Notes: generated by a model from the sequence alone, not told the origin. Counted from the first letter of the stretch, positions 16,972 to 25,946 are shown. The stretch is DNA of 64,000 nt from Paenibacillus sp. FSL W8-0426 (GCF_037969725.1 NZ_CP150203.1:3798001-3862000), one strand, 5' to 3'. Numbers and translations are program-made.

Positions 16972-19110
16972 TTATCGTTCTTTGGGGAGTAAATTCAGCT
17001 CATGAGCACGTGCAACCGCTTCAGTGCGCCTCCGAACTTGAAGTTTCTCGAAAATTCTGCGATTATGCCCTTTTACCGTGTCCACAGCCAAGGAGAGTTT
17101 TGCACCGATGTCCCGGTTGGAAAGTCCCTTGGCAACAAGCGCTAGCACATCGAGTTCACGCTGGCTGAGCGGCTCAACCAAATTGCAATTCTTCGTTGAT
17201 TGAAGGATCGTCCTGACACGCTCCAGGCCAGCTTGTGCTTCGCGAAGAGCCGGAAGCGGAAGATCGCCGGCCAGCTTGATAGCCTCTTCGTAGCATTCTC
17301 CCGCCAGGTTGGGTCCATTGTCTGCTTCATGTAATTGACCCAGTCCGATAAGAGACATAATGGCCATCAGTTTATGTCCCATCACGTGACTGTAAGAAAT
17401 AACTTCATTGTAGGCTTTTTGAGCTCCCGCATAGTCTCCCCGCCGTTGGCTTGAGATGCCCAGCATCCATGCCGCCGCCGTCCGAACAGGAAGATTATCC
17501 TGGCGGAGATACGCTAACGCGAGCCTGGATTGGTTAATAACTTGATCGATCTCATAGGCTGCACTCCTCAAAACATTCTTGCCCGGAGCAATAAGCTCGA
17601 TGAGGTCATCGCTTTTGTCGTCATGTTCCGTCATTTGCATGAACTTTTCAGCTGTCTGTAATTTTTGATGGGTCCCGTTAGGATTCACGGCCATCATTAA
17701 CGAACCCACTGCAGCCCGGGTTGCCGCAATCAGCCCGATCAAGTCTCTTACGCGAACGTCCTGTCGGGCGCCTTCGAGCGCTGCCTCTGCCGCTTGCAGC
17801 TTGGGTTCAACGTGCGTCGGCTTACCTGTGATTAGCAAAGCTGAACCGTACATCACCCACAACGCCGGTCTGGCGTCCAATTCTGCAGCAGGCAGCGACT
17901 CCAACCATTTCAGCGAAATGCCTGCTGCCCCGCGAAGATGCAAAGGCATCCCATTGCCTTCCAAAAGAAGCGCGGAGCGTTCAACATCAGCTGTTTCAAC
18001 GGCATGGTGAAATGCTTCGATTTCAAGGCCGTGATTTTCATACCAAACGCTTGCCCGTTGGTGTAGTTCTGCAACATTGGAACCGTTGAGATGATCCTCT
18101 AACCGTCTTTGCAATGACTCGGCGAACAAGTGATGGTAGCGATACCATCTTCGTTCATGGTCCAAAGGAATAACGAACAGGTTTTGGCGCTCAAGATCCA
18201 GCAACCGTTGCTTCCCTGATATTGCCGGATCGAGCAGAATAGCATCGCAAAGAGAACCGCACAGGCGGTCGAGAATCGAGGTGCGTAACAAAAAGGTCTG
18301 AACAGCCTCCGGTTGCCGCTCCAGAACCTCTTCTACCAAATAATCCAGCACAAAATGATGGCTGCCAACAATAGACTGAATAAACCGGTCTGTACCACGA
18401 TCGCCTTGAATAGAAAGGGCGGCCAACTGCAAACCGACAATCCATCCTTCCGTTCGTGATGCCAGCTCATCGATGATATTCTCAGGTAGGTTTAGTCGCA
18501 TGACTTCGTTAAGAAACCCTTCAACTTCGGGACGCGTAAATTTCAGATCTGCTTCACGCAGCTCTGTTAACTGGTCTTGAGCTCGTAACCGGGCCAATGG
18601 AATAAACGGATCCTCGCGTGTGATCATGACCAGATGGATATGCGAAGGCAGATGATCGAGGAGAAAGGAAATCGCCTCGTCTATCGGCTTCGATTTCGCT
18701 GCGTGATAATCATCAAGGACAAGAATGAAAGGTGATATGACAGCAGCTTCCTTTAGGAGCACCTCTATAATGGACTCCATCGGAGGCAGTGCTGGAGATT
18801 GAAGCATTTCAAGCACGCCTTCCCCGAGCTTCTCGGCAATCGTTTGCAGCGATGAAATAACACAGGTTAAAAACCGCGTAAGCTCATTATCTCCTTCCTC
18901 AAGTGATAGCCATGCAACAAGCCGCCCGCATTGGGGAATCCATTCGCCAACCAATGTGGTTTTGCCATAGCCAGCGGGCGCGGAGATCAAGGTCAATTTA
19001 CGATGTAATTCACATTGAAGCCTTTCTATCAAGCGTTGACGGAGAACTGTATTTTGCCGAAAAGGCGGTATATTGAATTTAGTGGAAAGGTTACGCTTAG
19101 ACATAAGCAT
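16972..19110 (-). CDS. MalT/LuxR-type ATP-dependent transcriptional regulator (LAL type)
   Basis: 712 residues. N-terminal STAND-type ATPase with Walker A APAGYGKTTL (about residue 43) and Walker B FILVLDDYH; a helical TPR-like middle; C-terminal LuxR helix-turn-helix LSQRELDVLALVAKGLSN with recognition helix DTVKGHNRRIFEKL. Shorter than MalT (about 900) because the repeat region is reduced. Such proteins bind an inducer and ATP, then activate nearby genes. Neighbours are two polytopic membrane proteins: DUF4386 downstream and the divergent gene at 19421. Start ATG 19110 or 19104. Confidence 0.85.
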   Translation of the reverse strand: MLMSKRNLSTKFNIPPFRQNTVLRQRLIERLQCELHRKLTLISAPAGYGKTTLVGEWIPQCGRLVAWLSLEEGDNELTRFLTCVISSLQTIAEKLGEGVLEMLQSPALPPMESIIEVLLKEAAVISPFILVLDDYHAAKSKPIDEAISFLLDHLPSHIHLVMITREDPFIPLARLRAQDQLTELREADLKFTRPEVEGFLNEVMRLNLPENIIDELASRTEGWIVGLQLAALSIQGDRGTDRFIQSIVGSHHFVLDYLVEEVLERQPEAVQTFLLRTSILDRLCGSLCDAILLDPAISGKQRLLDLERQNLFVIPLDHERRWYRYHHLFAESLQRRLEDHLNGSNVAELHQRASVWYENHGLEIEAFHHAVETADVERSALLLEGNGMPLHLRGAAGISLKWLESLPAAELDARPALWVMYGSALLITGKPTHVEPKLQAAEAALEGARQDVRVRDLIGLIAATRAAVGSLMMAVNPNGTHQKLQTAEKFMQMTEHDDKSDDLIELIAPGKNVLRSAAYEIDQVINQSRLALAYLRQDNLPVRTAAAWMLGISSQRRGDYAGAQKAYNEVISYSHVMGHKLMAIMSLIGLGQLHEADNGPNLAGECYEEAIKLAGDLPLPALREAQAGLERVRTILQSTKNCNLVEPLSQRELDVLALVAKGLSNRDIGAKLSLAVDTVKGHNRRIFEKLQVRRRTEAVARAHELNLLPKER

Positions 19111-19297
19111 ATTTTACCATTAGGGTTTGCCGCCATCAATGAATCGAATTACCAAACTTGAATGAAGACCAAAGGATTTCTTTTTCGATTAGATAGCGGC
19201 ATTAGAAGACCGTATATTGCTCTGGGTTGGGTCATTTCTCGGTTAAACTTTAGTCTCCGGCCGCCATCCAAAAAAAACGAAAGCAAATAAAAAGTTC

Positions 19298-19353
19298 TGT
19301 GACATTTTGTTTACAAGTTGATCAAACTTTGGCGACAAGTCCCTTCTATATTG
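19298..19353 (+). promoter_or_regulatory. Conserved 56-bp promoter-like block A
   Basis: Contains TGTGACA, TTGTTTACA, the run TTGATCAAACTTTGGCGACA and TATATTG. By hand alignment 45 of 56 positions match a block at 25947-26002 (minus strand) with no gaps. The four conserved cores are fully identical and the mismatches fall between them. It lies 67 bp before the TTG start of the membrane acyltransferase-like gene. Likely a shared promoter/operator; regulator unknown. The rest of the gap 19111-19297 shows nothing. Confidence 0.7.
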
Positions 19354-19420
19354 AATTAGTGAGTGCTGTAAAGGAAGCACAAGCTAACAAGTAATAGAAA
19401 CAGACTAGGAGGAATATGAA

Positions 19421-20626
19421 TTGTCATTAAACTTTTTGTCACCGAATGAGATAAGGCATCAAGGCGTGGAAGTTGACCCTGGTGCCCCCAATTCTCAGCA
19501 AAATAACGCGGATTTGTCGCATAAGCGAGGTAACCCACGTGGGTCCGGACGACTTATGGCTCTAGATGCTGTAAGGGGTCTAGCCGTGATCGGCATGTTT
19601 TTACAGCACTTTGCTTTGAATGAAAGAAATGCTATCGTTGCAGGCAATACGACGCTATTATTTGTTCTTTGCGGAGGTATTTCGTATTCGCTTATGGCTC
19701 AGCGGATGAAGGAGCGCGGAACGGATGCAACCGTTTTTCGGTCAAGAATGCTAGCGCGGGCTGTATTTGTGGATGTGATCGGCTACCTCCTAATCCTGCT
19801 GAATACCCCATACGGCATCATCCTGCCTGCTTACGCTGTCATGTTCGTGCTTGGATTAGTGCTCATTCACCGCTCAACTCGTGTATTGGTTTACACTGCT
19901 TTATGTTTACTGGTGTTGGCACCGCCACTTATGCTTCTGGGGTTGAGTTACTTCAATGGAGCAGATCTGCTTCAAGATATTGCCGGGGGGCCGATGTCTG
20001 CTCTCGCACTTTCTCCTGCTTTTGTAGCAGGAATGGCGATTGCGCGATTCAATCTAACCAATAAGCGAATTGCAGTCTCGCTTGCCATAAGCGGTTTCGT
20101 CATGCTTGTCATTGGTAAGATGCTGGAAGCTTATGTCCTTCCTGATCTAAGAACATCTTTTGAATCGTGGATCGTTCATGTTCAAGGTACGAATTTCGTT
20201 CCAGTTGACGAATATGCCATTTGGCCTTTTAATGTAAATCCACCGCTCTGGCACATGCTTCTCCAGACAGCACCGCATACCGCGTCAACGTTCCAGACGT
20301 TAATCGGGCTCGGAATTGCATTTCTGGCCATAGGACTTGCATTCCTGATCCCGAGTAAAATAAGCGTCATTTTAAGCCCTTTTGCAGCAGTTGGTCGTGT
20401 CGCCCTTACGATGTACGCCGCTCAGTTCATCGTTGTTTGGGTGTTGACCCTCCTGGGAATCGATTATGGTTTAGGTGAATTTCCGCTTGGTGATCTAATC
20501 GTAGTTGTAATCACACTGGTGGTGGGCTCTATTATTGCTCTTAAGCCTACTGGTCCACTCGAGTTAATGATGCGACGATTCGACCAAAGATTCAGTTCCA
20601 TCGGTCCAGCACCAGCATCCAAATGA
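19421..20626 (+). CDS. Polytopic DUF418/heparan-acetyltransferase-like membrane protein
   Basis: 401 residues, with a ~45-residue polar N-terminus, then about ten membrane helices. The first helix, RLMALDAVRGLAVIGMFLQH, has the LDxxRGxAxxGM...H signature of YeiB/DUF418 and HGSNAT-like acyltransferases, where the His takes part in acyl transfer across the membrane. The start is TTG, 8 nt after AGGAGG; an ATG between them is out of frame and opens only a four-codon ORF. The upstream block 19298-19353 is shared with the OatA-like gene at 25903, suggesting co-regulated envelope acylation. Substrate unknown. Confidence 0.72.
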   Translation: MSLNFLSPNEIRHQGVEVDPGAPNSQQNNADLSHKRGNPRGSGRLMALDAVRGLAVIGMFLQHFALNERNAIVAGNTTLLFVLCGGISYSLMAQRMKERGTDATVFRSRMLARAVFVDVIGYLLILLNTPYGIILPAYAVMFVLGLVLIHRSTRVLVYTALCLLVLAPPLMLLGLSYFNGADLLQDIAGGPMSALALSPAFVAGMAIARFNLTNKRIAVSLAISGFVMLVIGKMLEAYVLPDLRTSFESWIVHVQGTNFVPVDEYAIWPFNVNPPLWHMLLQTAPHTASTFQTLIGLGIAFLAIGLAFLIPSKISVILSPFAAVGRVALTMYAAQFIVVWVLTLLGIDYGLGEFPLGDLIVVVITLVVGSIIALKPTGPLELMMRRFDQRFSSIGPAPASK

Positions 20627-20654
20627 AAAATCTAATCCGCAATTATACATCTTC

Positions 20655-20688
20655 AATGAGCAGCCCACCCTCGGGTGGGATACTCATT
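20655..20688. terminator. Hairpin between convergent genes
   Basis: AATGAG and CTCATT enclose CCCACCC-TC-GGGTGGG, a very stable stem between the convergent genes ending at 20626 and 20850. There is no clear T run on either strand, so termination is only likely. Confidence 0.45.
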
Positions 20689-20718
20689 AAAGAACCCAGA
20701 ACAAGATATGTTCCAGGT

Positions 20719-20826
20719 TCACAGAGCAAATATAGGTAAGATCACAATAAGCAACGATAATGAATATCCAAGTGAATATATGTAACTTCCTCTCAAGTTG
20801 AAAAGAACTTTAGAGACTCCCTTCAT
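20719..20826 (-). CDS. Possible 35-aa single-span membrane peptide
   Basis: ATG 20826 to TGA at 20719-20721. Basic N-terminus followed by the hydrophobic stretch YSLSLLIVILPIFAL. It lies just downstream of the hydrolase-DUF3237 gene on the same strand. No Shine-Dalgarno site was found, so it may be the remnant of a larger membrane gene. Confidence 0.25.
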   Translation of the reverse strand: MKGVSKVLFNLRGSYIYSLGYSLSLLIVILPIFAL

Positions 20827-20849
20827 TCAACAAAATACGTTACATTGAT

Positions 20850-22013
20850 TCACTCCACATTAGAGAAAATACGCACGGTTAGCCCATCTTGAAATCCCTC
20901 AAGAGAAGCGGTCAAATCCGCATGATTAAGAAAAGAAAGAGCTCTGCTATCTGTATTTACTGTTGGCTTTAAAGCCCCATTTACAGACTGGTTAACAATG
21001 TGCAGTTGACATGATTCGCCATGATAATCTGTACCCTCCAAGGTATACACCGCTCGAACATGGACTAATTTATCTTCCAAGTAATCCTGAATATCTACTG
21101 CTCCTGGTAAAATTAAACCTTTGAAGTAAGGACTCTCGCTTTCTCCTGTGAAAAAAACTGCAGTTTGTCTTCCAGCACCTTCTTCCATACGTACCTCGCT
21201 GCCCGTAATCCGAACATCGATTGTCAAGACTTCTTTCCTGCCCAGTAAAAATTGCTGAATGGATATCATCGAACTGCTTGTTTGTTTCTCCGTAAATTGA
21301 TGTCCGGCTCCTCTGACCAGTTGCAAGTGACATTGACCTGGCGCATACGATTCTTGGGCTTTAATAGAATAACTATAATGTACGATTTCATCCGCAGTAC
21401 CATGGATAAGCAGCACCGGTCCGTTATACGGAATGATCTCTTCGAACGGATTCATATTAACCACTGTTTCATGGAAGCTCTTGCTAATGGACATCCTCCC
21501 GCAATCAATAACTTCCGGAACATGTTCGACATCATATGAAGAGTTGGCTAAAGCACCTTTACGAGCATCATCGGGGATACAAAATGCTGGATAAAGCAGA
21601 ATTAACGATTCTACTTCATGTGCGCGCTGAGCTGCTGTCAATGCTGATACAAACCCTCCCTGACTGAAGCCGATTAACGTCAGACGATTCTGATCAATGT
21701 AAGGTAATCCTTTAACATAATCCATCACCGCCATTAAATCCTCACATTCAGTCAGCACCGTCATATCTGTTGATGCCCCGTCACTTCTTCCTTCTCCATG
21801 AGCAGAACCTCCACAAAAATCAAAACTATAGGATGCGTAACCCCATGATGCAAAAGTTCTGCAGCATTCACCTAAATCGTTGGAATTCCCACCAAATCCA
21901 TGACTAACAATAACGGCTGGAAGGCTATTTCCCTTCGGTAGAAATTCTGTGCCGCGAATCGTTAACCTGTCCCTTTTACAACTAAAATCACGTTCTACAA
22001 CATGGCTGCACAT
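20850..22013 (-). CDS. Alpha/beta hydrolase fused to a DUF3237-like domain
   Basis: 387 residues. Residues 1-255 form an alpha/beta hydrolase of the dienelactone-hydrolase/acylaminopeptidase type: oxyanion region VSHGFGGNSND, nucleophile elbow GFSQGG, acid in HGTADEIVHY and catalytic His in GAGHQFTE. Residues 260-385 resemble DUF3237 (a small beta barrel) with RITGSEVRMEEGAGRQ and LILPGAVDIQDYLEDKLVHV. The hydrolase probably cleaves a small ester or peptide; the added domain has no known role. Monocistronic. Start ATG 22013 with AAAGGAGAT upstream. Confidence 0.75.
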   Translation of the reverse strand: MCSHVVERDFSCKRDRLTIRGTEFLPKGNSLPAVIVSHGFGGNSNDLGECCRTFASWGYASYSFDFCGGSAHGEGRSDGASTDMTVLTECEDLMAVMDYVKGLPYIDQNRLTLIGFSQGGFVSALTAAQRAHEVESLILLYPAFCIPDDARKGALANSSYDVEHVPEVIDCGRMSISKSFHETVVNMNPFEEIIPYNGPVLLIHGTADEIVHYSYSIKAQESYAPGQCHLQLVRGAGHQFTEKQTSSSMISIQQFLLGRKEVLTIDVRITGSEVRMEEGAGRQTAVFFTGESESPYFKGLILPGAVDIQDYLEDKLVHVRAVYTLEGTDYHGESCQLHIVNQSVNGALKPTVNTDSRALSFLNHADLTASLEGFQDGLTVRIFSNVE

Positions 22014-22138
22014 CGTTCAACATCTCCTTTAACAAATAAATTCGCTTTCACCCCACTTATTGTCATTATATTATAAAACTGAATAACGCCGCTCAAATTT
22101 CCCATGATATCAACTATTTTAGCGTAATTGACGTAATG

Positions 22139-22285
22139 TCATGTCCCTCCCTCAGCGGCTGCCGATTCACGGATTTCGTCTCCTGCCCAAGATTCAACAC
22201 GGTCCAGATCATGAAGCTCTGCCGTTGTTCCCTGTACCTGAGTCTCTGCCGAAACCGCATTGAAGATGGATTTTCTCTTTTTCAT
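22139..22285 (-). CDS. 48-aa ORF translationally coupled to the LCP gene
   Basis: The ATG (22283-22285) overlaps the LCP stop codon in an ATGA, and GGGGAGG lies 7 nt upstream, inside the LCP gene. The peptide starts MKKRKSIFNAVSAETQVQGT and continues as a polar, acidic 28-residue tail ending EGGT. No membrane segment, signal sequence or cysteine. The overlap and ribosome site are what a real last gene of an operon would show; the sequence was not recognised. Alternatives: a remnant of a larger gene, or a modified-peptide precursor (no maturation enzyme is adjacent). Confidence 0.55.
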   Translation of the reverse strand: MKKRKSIFNAVSAETQVQGTTAELHDLDRVESWAGDEIRESAAAEGGT

Positions 22286-23307
22286 TCTGCAACCTCCCCA
22301 CTCTCCCGTTCCTGATCAAGCGGTGAATTACCGGTTTCTATAGTCTCGAACTCATCGGCTTCAAGTATGTTCCGAACGTAATCCTTCAGTTCATTGTCGT
22401 TTGTTACGCCAAGTACAGCTGCTCTTCCGACATAGGTTTCTTTAAGCAGCTTCATCGGCGGGATTTGCTCACTTGCCTCCATTTTGCTCTTGTAACCAAC
22501 CGATGCCAGCTGCCACATATCATTTACCGACAAATTCGTGTCGATATACGGACTGACTTCTTGGAGGATCGATGGAAGCTTCATGATGGATGTTGTGCTT
22601 TTCATTTTTTCGACGATGGCATTGGCAAAATCGCGCTGCCGCTTCGTTCGGGAATAATCCGATAGGGCATCATGGCGGAAACGAACATATTGAAGTGCCG
22701 TCTTCCCGTCAAGATGCTGCTCCCCTTCCTTCAGGTTGATATCGTACTCATGATGATCAGCTTTACTTTCATAAGTCATATCCTTCTCCACATAGAAATC
22801 GACGCCACCGACTGCATCCACGAGTTTGATAAAGCCTTGGAAGTCTGTGTATACGTAAAATTGGACCGGTATACCAAGCAGCTCGCTTACGGCGCGCATT
22901 GCCGTTTTAGGTCCATGGGTGACCGCTGTGTTGATGCGGTTCTTCCCATGCTCCGGAATATCAGTATAGGTATCCCGAAGAATGGAAAACACATGAATAC
23001 GTTTTTTAACAGGGTCGAGGGAAACAACCATCATGCTGTCAGATCTCGGAATCTCGTTTTTCTTGTTGCCGCGTGCATCTACGCCCATCAGCAAAATATT
23101 GACAGGTTCCTCGCCAGCCCATTTTGGAGGTTCTGCGACGTTCTCCTCGCTCGCCATCACTTGGGCAAAGGGAGAATCCTCCGACGTTTTTTTCAACCCC
23201 TCTAACCCTCTGTATATGGATAAGGAATAATAAAGCCCGAAAGCGACAACTGCTGCTAAAATCATGATGCTTATTACCGCTGTAAATTTTTTCTTTTTGA
23301 ACGCCAT
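22282..23307 (-). CDS. LytR-CpsA-Psr (LCP) family ligase
   Basis: About 341 residues from ATG 23307 (AAAGGAG upstream; the in-frame GTG at 23316 overlaps that site). An N-terminal membrane anchor (about 8-30) precedes the LCP domain: VNILLMGVDAR, then RSDSMMVVSLDP, SILRDTYTDIP, KINTA-like KNRINTAVTHG, and VDAVGGVDFYV. LCP enzymes move teichoic acid or other glycopolymers from undecaprenyl carriers to peptidoglycan on the outer membrane face. Part of the operon acyltransferase - SGNH protein - LCP - 48-aa ORF, so a role in attaching an acylated wall polymer is likely. Confidence 0.9.
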   Translation of the reverse strand: MAFKKKKFTAVISIMILAAVVAFGLYYSLSIYRGLEGLKKTSEDSPFAQVMASEENVAEPPKWAGEEPVNILLMGVDARGNKKNEIPRSDSMMVVSLDPVKKRIHVFSILRDTYTDIPEHGKNRINTAVTHGPKTAMRAVSELLGIPVQFYVYTDFQGFIKLVDAVGGVDFYVEKDMTYESKADHHEYDINLKEGEQHLDGKTALQYVRFRHDALSDYSRTKRQRDFANAIVEKMKSTTSIMKLPSILQEVSPYIDTNLSVNDMWQLASVGYKSKMEASEQIPPMKLLKETYVGRAAVLGVTNDNELKDYVRNILEADEFETIETGNSPLDQERESGEVAE

Positions 23308-23347
23308 GGCGGACACTCCTTTTCTTGGTACTCAATAGACAAAACAC

Positions 23348-24037
23348 TCAATGTTCCTGTAATCCTTGAACGAGAAGCGAAGCATAGAATCTGCTGCCAT
23401 CCGGCTTCAGATGAACGCCGTCTTTGTAGAAGAACTCATCTTTGCCTTCGCTCGCTGCGTACCAATCCACCACTCTCGCATTATCAAATTCATTTACAAC
23501 ATCCTTAATGTTGGCGTTCACTGTATCCTGCCATCTTTTTGGAACCCGGGTTGTCACGACCAAAACCTGTTTGGCTTCCGATAATGATGTAAGCAAATTG
23601 CGCAGTTGATCTTTGGAAAAGGGGCCGTTCGTGCCAAGCTCTATAATGATGCGGTCTCCCAACTTCCCCTCAGCACTTAATTGTTGAATTAATTTTCCGG
23701 CCTGGGACATCTGTCTGCCGACCTTTCCATCAACGGTGACTTTCGGAAGCTTCTCTTTCAGGTAAGGCTCAACGCCAACCATGACGGAGTCTCCAATGAC
23801 GGTAACTCCTTGCCCATCGATGGACGAAGATTCAGCTATGTCTGCCTTTAGGGAGCTGATGTCTTCCTTTACTTCAGATGGGGTCAGGCTTGAACTATTC
23901 TCGAATGTTTCAAAAGATCGGCGATCCGCTTTTTCTTGTTCACCTTTGGAAGAAGCCTGGTTATGAAAAGCAAGATACCCAAGGATGGAGATGAGGAGGA
24001 CAAGCCCCCAGTACATCCACGTTTTTCGTTTTTTCAT
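23348..24037 (-). CDS. Membrane-anchored SGNH-domain protein (stand-alone OatA C-terminal type)
   Basis: 229 residues from ATG 24037 (GGTGG 8 nt upstream). One membrane anchor (WMYWGLVLLISILGYLAF), a ~55-residue polar linker, then an SGNH/GDSL-like domain: GDS in VTVIGDSVMVG, IIIELGTNGPF with the conserved Asn, and DGVHLKPDG with catalytic Asp/His. The domain closely matches the C-terminal domain of the next gene upstream (for example DGKVGRQM, LGDxIIIELG, VTTRVP and DWYAASE in both), showing tandem duplication. Probably transfers or removes O-acyl groups outside the membrane. 36 bp from the OatA-like gene. Confidence 0.85.
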   Translation of the reverse strand: MKKRKTWMYWGLVLLISILGYLAFHNQASSKGEQEKADRRSFETFENSSSLTPSEVKEDISSLKADIAESSSIDGQGVTVIGDSVMVGVEPYLKEKLPKVTVDGKVGRQMSQAGKLIQQLSAEGKLGDRIIIELGTNGPFSKDQLRNLLTSLSEAKQVLVVTTRVPKRWQDTVNANIKDVVNEFDNARVVDWYAASEGKDEFFYKDGVHLKPDGSRFYASLLVQGLQEH

Positions 24038-24073
24038 CGTATATTCCACCTTTCTTATCCATAAAAATGGATG

Positions 24074-25903
24074 CTACGCGTTTTGCTTAAGATGTTGGAC
24101 GAGTAAAGAAGCGTAATATTGAGCTCCTTCGGAAGTGAGATGAATCCCATCAGAAGTAAACAGTCCACTTTTTTCCTCACTGGCTGCATACCAATCGATA
24201 ATGTTTACATTGGAATAATCACGTGCAACTTCTTTCAAAGCATCATTCACAGGATCCTGCCAAGCTCTGGGCACCCGAGTAGTTACCAGATAAAGCTGCT
24301 TGTCTTGCAGCGTATCTATTAGCTTTCTTAGTTTGCTTTGATTAAAAATCCCGTTGCTCCCCAGTTCAATAATGATCTGGTCCCCCAGTTCTCCTTCTGC
24401 TTGCAGCTGATCCACAACCTCTTGAGCATGCGTCATCTGCCTGCCGACCTTTCCGTCCACCACAATGCCCGGAAGCATCTCTTTCATGTAGGAATCCACA
24501 TCCAGTGTGATCGAATCCCCGATTAGTGTGATGCCTTTTCCTGAATAAGACGAGCCGGCAGCAGCATCATGACTTGTTTGGGGCATGTCATCAGTGATCG
24601 GCTGATTGTCATTGATCGATGGCTGTTGCTGGTTAGGGATCTCCTGTTCATCCTTTTGCAGTGTATCGGGAATGCTCACGGCTTGGGCGAATTCAGGCTG
24701 ATCCTTCGAACCGCTGGTTATCCAGGATAGGGCGATAAAGAACGCAATCAACGTCAGACTTATGCCGACCATGGGTTTAAAACGTTGATGACGCCGGATA
24801 TCACGCCATTTCGCGTGAAAATATCCCTTGCGAATCGGTTCTTCGATGAACGTGTACGAAAATACGGACAGCAATAGGATCAGGCCGAGACGCAGCATCA
24901 ATGGCGCCAATCCAAGCCCTTCACTACTCGCCCCGTCGGGTTGCATCAAAATAATCACGGGATAATGCCATATGTAGAGGCTGTAAGAACGCTTGCCAAG
25001 CCAGGTCAGTGACCGGCATCCCAAAACGCGGCCTAGACGACTAGCCGGATGCGCCAAGACAGAGATCAATACTGCCGTAACCAGAGAGAGAAGGAGAAAT
25101 CCATACTGATATAGCGAATCTTCATACTCATTCGTGCGAAGAATACACATGATCAGGATGAACAGTGCACATGCACCAGTGACATCAAGCGATCTCCGTG
25201 CCCCGGGTGAAATCTCCTTCCCCAACTTCCAGCTTGGCCATGCAACCGCTAAGGCCGCACCGATCAGTATGGCAAACGCTCTGGTGTCTGTTCCGTAATA
25301 CACTCTGCTTGGGTCTGTTCCCGGCACATACATTAGAGCCATGGCCATCGCAGATACAAGAGCCAGCACCAACATGCATGAAAGCAACTTTCCGCGCCGA
25401 GGCGCAAACCTTAGAAAGATGAGCAGTACGATCGGCCAAACGACGTAAAACTGTTCCTCAATGGAAAGAGACCAGAGATGTCCAATGGGCGAAGCTGGGC
25501 CGAAGCTTTCAAAATACGAAACTTCGTGAAAGATGAGATACCAGTTATTCACATAGAAAACAGAAGAGATAAAGTCTCCTTGCAGTAACAGAAGTCTCGC
25601 GGGATCTGCAGCCAACAACCACAATGCAACCAGCAAGAGCATACTTAACATCGCAGGCAGCAATCTGCGAAACCTTCGCAGCCAAAAGTTCCAAAGCGAT
25701 ACATGATTCACTTTCCACTCCATTAGAAGCTGATCCGTAATCAGGTAACCGGACAGGACGAAAAATACGCCTACTCCCAGTAATCCTCCCTGGGCCCACT
25801 TCAAGTCCAAATGGTAAGCGATGACAGCCAGTACGGAAATGGCTCGTAAACCATCCATTCCAGGCATATAACGCTTCATCGGTTGATTCAATTTCCCACG
25901 CAT
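24074..25903 (-). CDS. OatA-like membrane O-acyltransferase with SGNH domain
   Basis: 609 residues. Residues 10-380 are an Acyl_transf_3 module of 10-11 helices (PGMDGLRAISVLAVIAYHL with the key His, FFVLSGYLITD, WSLSIEEQFYVVWP). A ~75-residue Q/D-rich linker follows, then an SGNH domain (about 460-609) with GITLIGDSI, IIIELGSNG and SDGIHL. This is the layout of OatA, which O-acetylates MurNAc and gives lysozyme resistance; related proteins acetylate teichoic acids or polysaccharides. First gene of the operon with the single SGNH protein and LCP ligase. Its promoter region holds block B (25947-26002). Confidence 0.88.
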   Translation of the reverse strand: MRGKLNQPMKRYMPGMDGLRAISVLAVIAYHLDLKWAQGGLLGVGVFFVLSGYLITDQLLMEWKVNHVSLWNFWLRRFRRLLPAMLSMLLLVALWLLAADPARLLLLQGDFISSVFYVNNWYLIFHEVSYFESFGPASPIGHLWSLSIEEQFYVVWPIVLLIFLRFAPRRGKLLSCMLVLALVSAMAMALMYVPGTDPSRVYYGTDTRAFAILIGAALAVAWPSWKLGKEISPGARRSLDVTGACALFILIMCILRTNEYEDSLYQYGFLLLSLVTAVLISVLAHPASRLGRVLGCRSLTWLGKRSYSLYIWHYPVIILMQPDGASSEGLGLAPLMLRLGLILLLSVFSYTFIEEPIRKGYFHAKWRDIRRHQRFKPMVGISLTLIAFFIALSWITSGSKDQPEFAQAVSIPDTLQKDEQEIPNQQQPSINDNQPITDDMPQTSHDAAAGSSYSGKGITLIGDSITLDVDSYMKEMLPGIVVDGKVGRQMTHAQEVVDQLQAEGELGDQIIIELGSNGIFNQSKLRKLIDTLQDKQLYLVTTRVPRAWQDPVNDALKEVARDYSNVNIIDWYAASEEKSGLFTSDGIHLTSEGAQYYASLLVQHLKQNA

Positions 25904-25946
25904 TGTGCTTCATTCCTTGTCTGTATTGGGGCTAAATCTCTTTAAT

